From NCBI RefSeq assembly GCF_038594605.1, contig NZ_JBCFZM010000001.1, forward strand, positions 186,001 through 250,000: 64,000 nt of DNA, given 5' to 3'. This document shows positions 62,329 to 64,000 of the stretch, in pieces (the first letter of the stretch is position 1; each line of letters starts with the position of its first letter). The stretch is from Alteriqipengyuania bathyomarina_B. Its GTDB lineage: Bacteria > Pseudomonadota > Alphaproteobacteria > Sphingomonadales > Sphingomonadaceae. Below the pieces are notes generated by a model. It had not been told where the DNA came from. It ran no database searches and saw only the letters and a list, made by a program, of their open reading frames with translations. Made by a program: the position numbers and the translations under genes.

Positions 62329-63696
62329 TCATTTGATGAAGTAGGTGAATCCGGGTCGTAAACCCATTTTTTTATAGAGAAGATAGACCAGTATGGAATT
62401 CCATGTGATCTGCGCAGCTAATGTAGCCATGGCTGCACCGTGCATGCCGTAAAGTGGTATGAGGAAGAAGTTGAAGCAGATGTTGAGCACGGCCGAAAAA
62501 ACCATTGTGTAGAGAGTTAGCCGCTCAAGACCTGCCTGGTTGAGGAAGGTGCCCGCCGGGCCGGCGAGCAGGTTGAAGGCGTTGCCGATGCCTAGGATAA
62601 GAAACACAGACGCAAGGCCGGTGAAATCGTCCCCGAAGATCGCGGTCGAAAAATAGGTCAGCAGCAACCAGCAGAGCCCGATGCCCATGATTCCGGTGAA
62701 GGATGCCAGCGTCGACTGGCGCAGAAGATTGGGCAGAAGTTTGTATTCCTCACTACGGATCAAGCGGGCGATACGAGGGCCCAGGACGCGGTTCATGATC
62801 TGTTGCGGGAAGACCGTGAGCAACGCGAATTGTGCAGCTACCTGATAACGGCCCACATCTTCGGGCTCGCCCAGCGCGCCAAGCATGAGAATATCGGTCC
62901 GCTGGTTGAGATAAAATACCGAGGTAATAAGCGCGAAGGGTAACGCCCGGCGGTAAAGGGTGCCGGGGCCGCTGCGCCAATGATCGGCCATGGGCTCTTC
63001 GGTAGGGCTTTTTGCCCGGAGGTAGAAGGCGCCGACGAGACACGCCGCGGCAATGCTGATCGCGTAGATGGTGAGCGCCAGCATCGGATCTTTTACCGGG
63101 ACCACCAGTAACACGGACGCGAGCACAAGGGCTGGCACGAATTCCTTGATTTGCGCCGCCGCTCGCACGCGGCTGGAACCACGCAGAAAACCTTCTTCAA
63201 GCGCAAGCATTGCCAGCAGCGGCACGGCGATCACCAGAACGACCAGTGGATCGGCCAAAGTCTCCTTCATGCTGCCGCCGTTTCCGGCGGCCAGCGCCAG
63301 GAAGAACGCGGTGACTGTCAGGAAGGTGATTAACCCTTGGAACAGGTGTATGCGTCGCCGCAGGCCGGCCGCAAAACCGCGCAGGTTCTCGTCTCTCTCA
63401 CGGGGCAGCTCGCGCGCGATAAACTCTGGAATACCGAGATTGGCGGGTATGCAAAGCAACGTGAGCAAGGTGAGGCCGAGCGCATAGATGCCATAGAATT
63501 CGCTGCCCAGCTGGTTGGTTAGCAGAATGGTGCTGAGCAAATTCAGGCCGCGCCCGGCGATGGCAAACCCACCGGCGCCCAGAAAGTCTCCGAAGACGGA
63601 GCGTCCTCGAAGCGCGTCAAAGAATCTGGATCGACCCGCCAAAACTGCCCCCAAGCTGCCGACAGTCGGTGGAACGAGGTAAAGCGAGTTGCTCAA
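62329..63696 (-). CDS. Wzx-type flippase
   Basis: 455 residues from ATG 63696, about 12-14 hydrophobic helices. The opening membrane segment A-G-G-F-A-I-A-G-R-G-L-N-L-L-S-T-I-L-L-T-N-Q-L-G-S-E-F-Y-G-I-Y-A-L-G and the C-terminal L-N-I-C-F-N-F-F-L-I-P-L-Y-G-M-H-G-A-A are characteristic of polysaccharide flippases. The N-terminal 30 residues (V-P-P-T-V-G-S-L-G) are extra for the family. It probably exports the glycan made by the downstream transferase and sulfotransferase. The window ends before more of the cluster is seen. Confidence 0.86.
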   Translation of the reverse strand: MSNSLYLVPPTVGSLGAVLAGRSRFFDALRGRSVFGDFLGAGGFAIAGRGLNLLSTILLTNQLGSEFYGIYALGLTLLTLLCIPANLGIPEFIARELPRERDENLRGFAAGLRRRIHLFQGLITFLTVTAFFLALAAGNGGSMKETLADPLVVLVIAVPLLAMLALEEGFLRGSSRVRAAAQIKEFVPALVLASVLLVVPVKDPMLALTIYAISIAAACLVGAFYLRAKSPTEEPMADHWRSGPGTLYRRALPFALITSVFYLNQRTDILMLGALGEPEDVGRYQVAAQFALLTVFPQQIMNRVLGPRIARLIRSEEYKLLPNLLRQSTLASFTGIMGIGLCWLLLTYFSTAIFGDDFTGLASVFLILGIGNAFNLLAGPAGTFLNQAGLERLTLYTMVFSAVLNICFNFFLIPLYGMHGAAMATLAAQITWNSILVYLLYKKMGLRPGFTYFIK

Positions 63697-64000
63697 TTGC
63701 TCGCCACCGGAGTCGGGGCCGGTTAGCCAAGGCTATAATGCACTGCAACGTGAAAATGGGTTGTCGCACAGGCTGCAGCGGGCTTTGCTTGAAGACCGAA
63801 GTTCCAAGGTATGGCCCCACGGCGTTTCCGGGCATCGAAAAGGGACGCCCTCACCGCGCAGGCTGTCCGCCGAATTGTCCCGCGCGGGTCCCGAAGACAA
63901 GCATTTCGGTCATGCGTAGCACCCCGCTGCCTGGGCGCCGGTCCCGCGAGGTTGGCCTTGCATATCGAATGCGAGGACCGGCTGGGCGAGCAAGGCGCGC
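63697..64000. other. window end, no gene supported
   Basis: This 304-base stretch lies upstream of the flippase gene. I see no convincing reading frame on either strand, no tRNA and no strong hairpin. It probably contains the flippase promoter and the edge of the next gene. Confidence 0.4.

Overview
The window is chromosomal DNA from an aerobic, Gram-negative alphaproteobacterium of the order Sphingomonadales, most likely Erythrobacteraceae. The evidence is the 16S rRNA, a ribosomal operon of the order 16S-Ile-Ala-23S-5S-fMet, high GC with GTG and TTG starts, an Atm1 exporter very like the Novosphingobium protein as I remember it, and many TonB-dependent receptors. Family names come from reading motifs in the translations; no database search was run.

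Layout. 1-8.5 kb: membrane endonuclease/phosphatase-family protein, secreted M16 protease, Atm1-type exporter, a glycosyltransferase-like gene, a glycosyltransferase remnant and a Wzx-type flippase. 8.5-14.7 kb: one complete rRNA operon with promoter, boxA, two spacer tRNAs, an RNase III-type stalk around 23S, a downstream initiator tRNA and a terminator. 14.7-19.1 kb: an accessory island beside the initiator tRNA. It holds a frame-broken small gene, a TIR protein fused to a solute-binding-protein-like domain, a PfkB kinase, a 2H phosphoesterase and a kinase-like gene with an in-frame amber codon. 19.2-25.7 kb: a complete RNA-repair and Ro/Y-RNA locus with rtcR, a sigma-54 promoter, rsr (Ro60 orthologue), four tandem Y-RNA-like genes, rtcB and rtcA. 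25.7-29.7 kb: DUF4173 membrane protein with an OmpR-type regulator and histidine kinase. 30-39.8 kb: a divergent cluster of envelope hydrolases and oxidases (SGNH hydrolase, lactone-oxidase-like flavoprotein, patatin lipoprotein, peroxidase, lipoprotein) around a TPR regulator. 39.9-40.5 kb: a decayed esterase. 40.6-47.9 kb: an ECF sigma / FecR / TonB transducer module followed by a large autotransporter. 48-54.1 kb: an iron module (Fiu-type receptor, PiuC-type oxygenase, ApbE, DUF4198, DUF2271, PepSY) with a candidate Fur box. 54.2-59.2 kb: dabB-dabA inorganic-carbon pump with a divergent LysR gene. 59.3-63.7 kb: methyltransferase, WsaF-like glycosyltransferase, sulfotransferase and flippase, probably for a sulfated surface glycan.

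Two regions stand out. In the RtcR regulon a CARF-domain sigma-54 activator probably switches on Ro, four different Y RNAs and the RNA ligase/cyclase pair as one stress transcript. The four Y RNAs share one Ro-binding stem, supported by compensatory pair changes, but their tRNA-like modules range from a nearly complete, circularly permuted tRNA to none. The second is the TIR island, whose gene combination I do not recognise as a described system.
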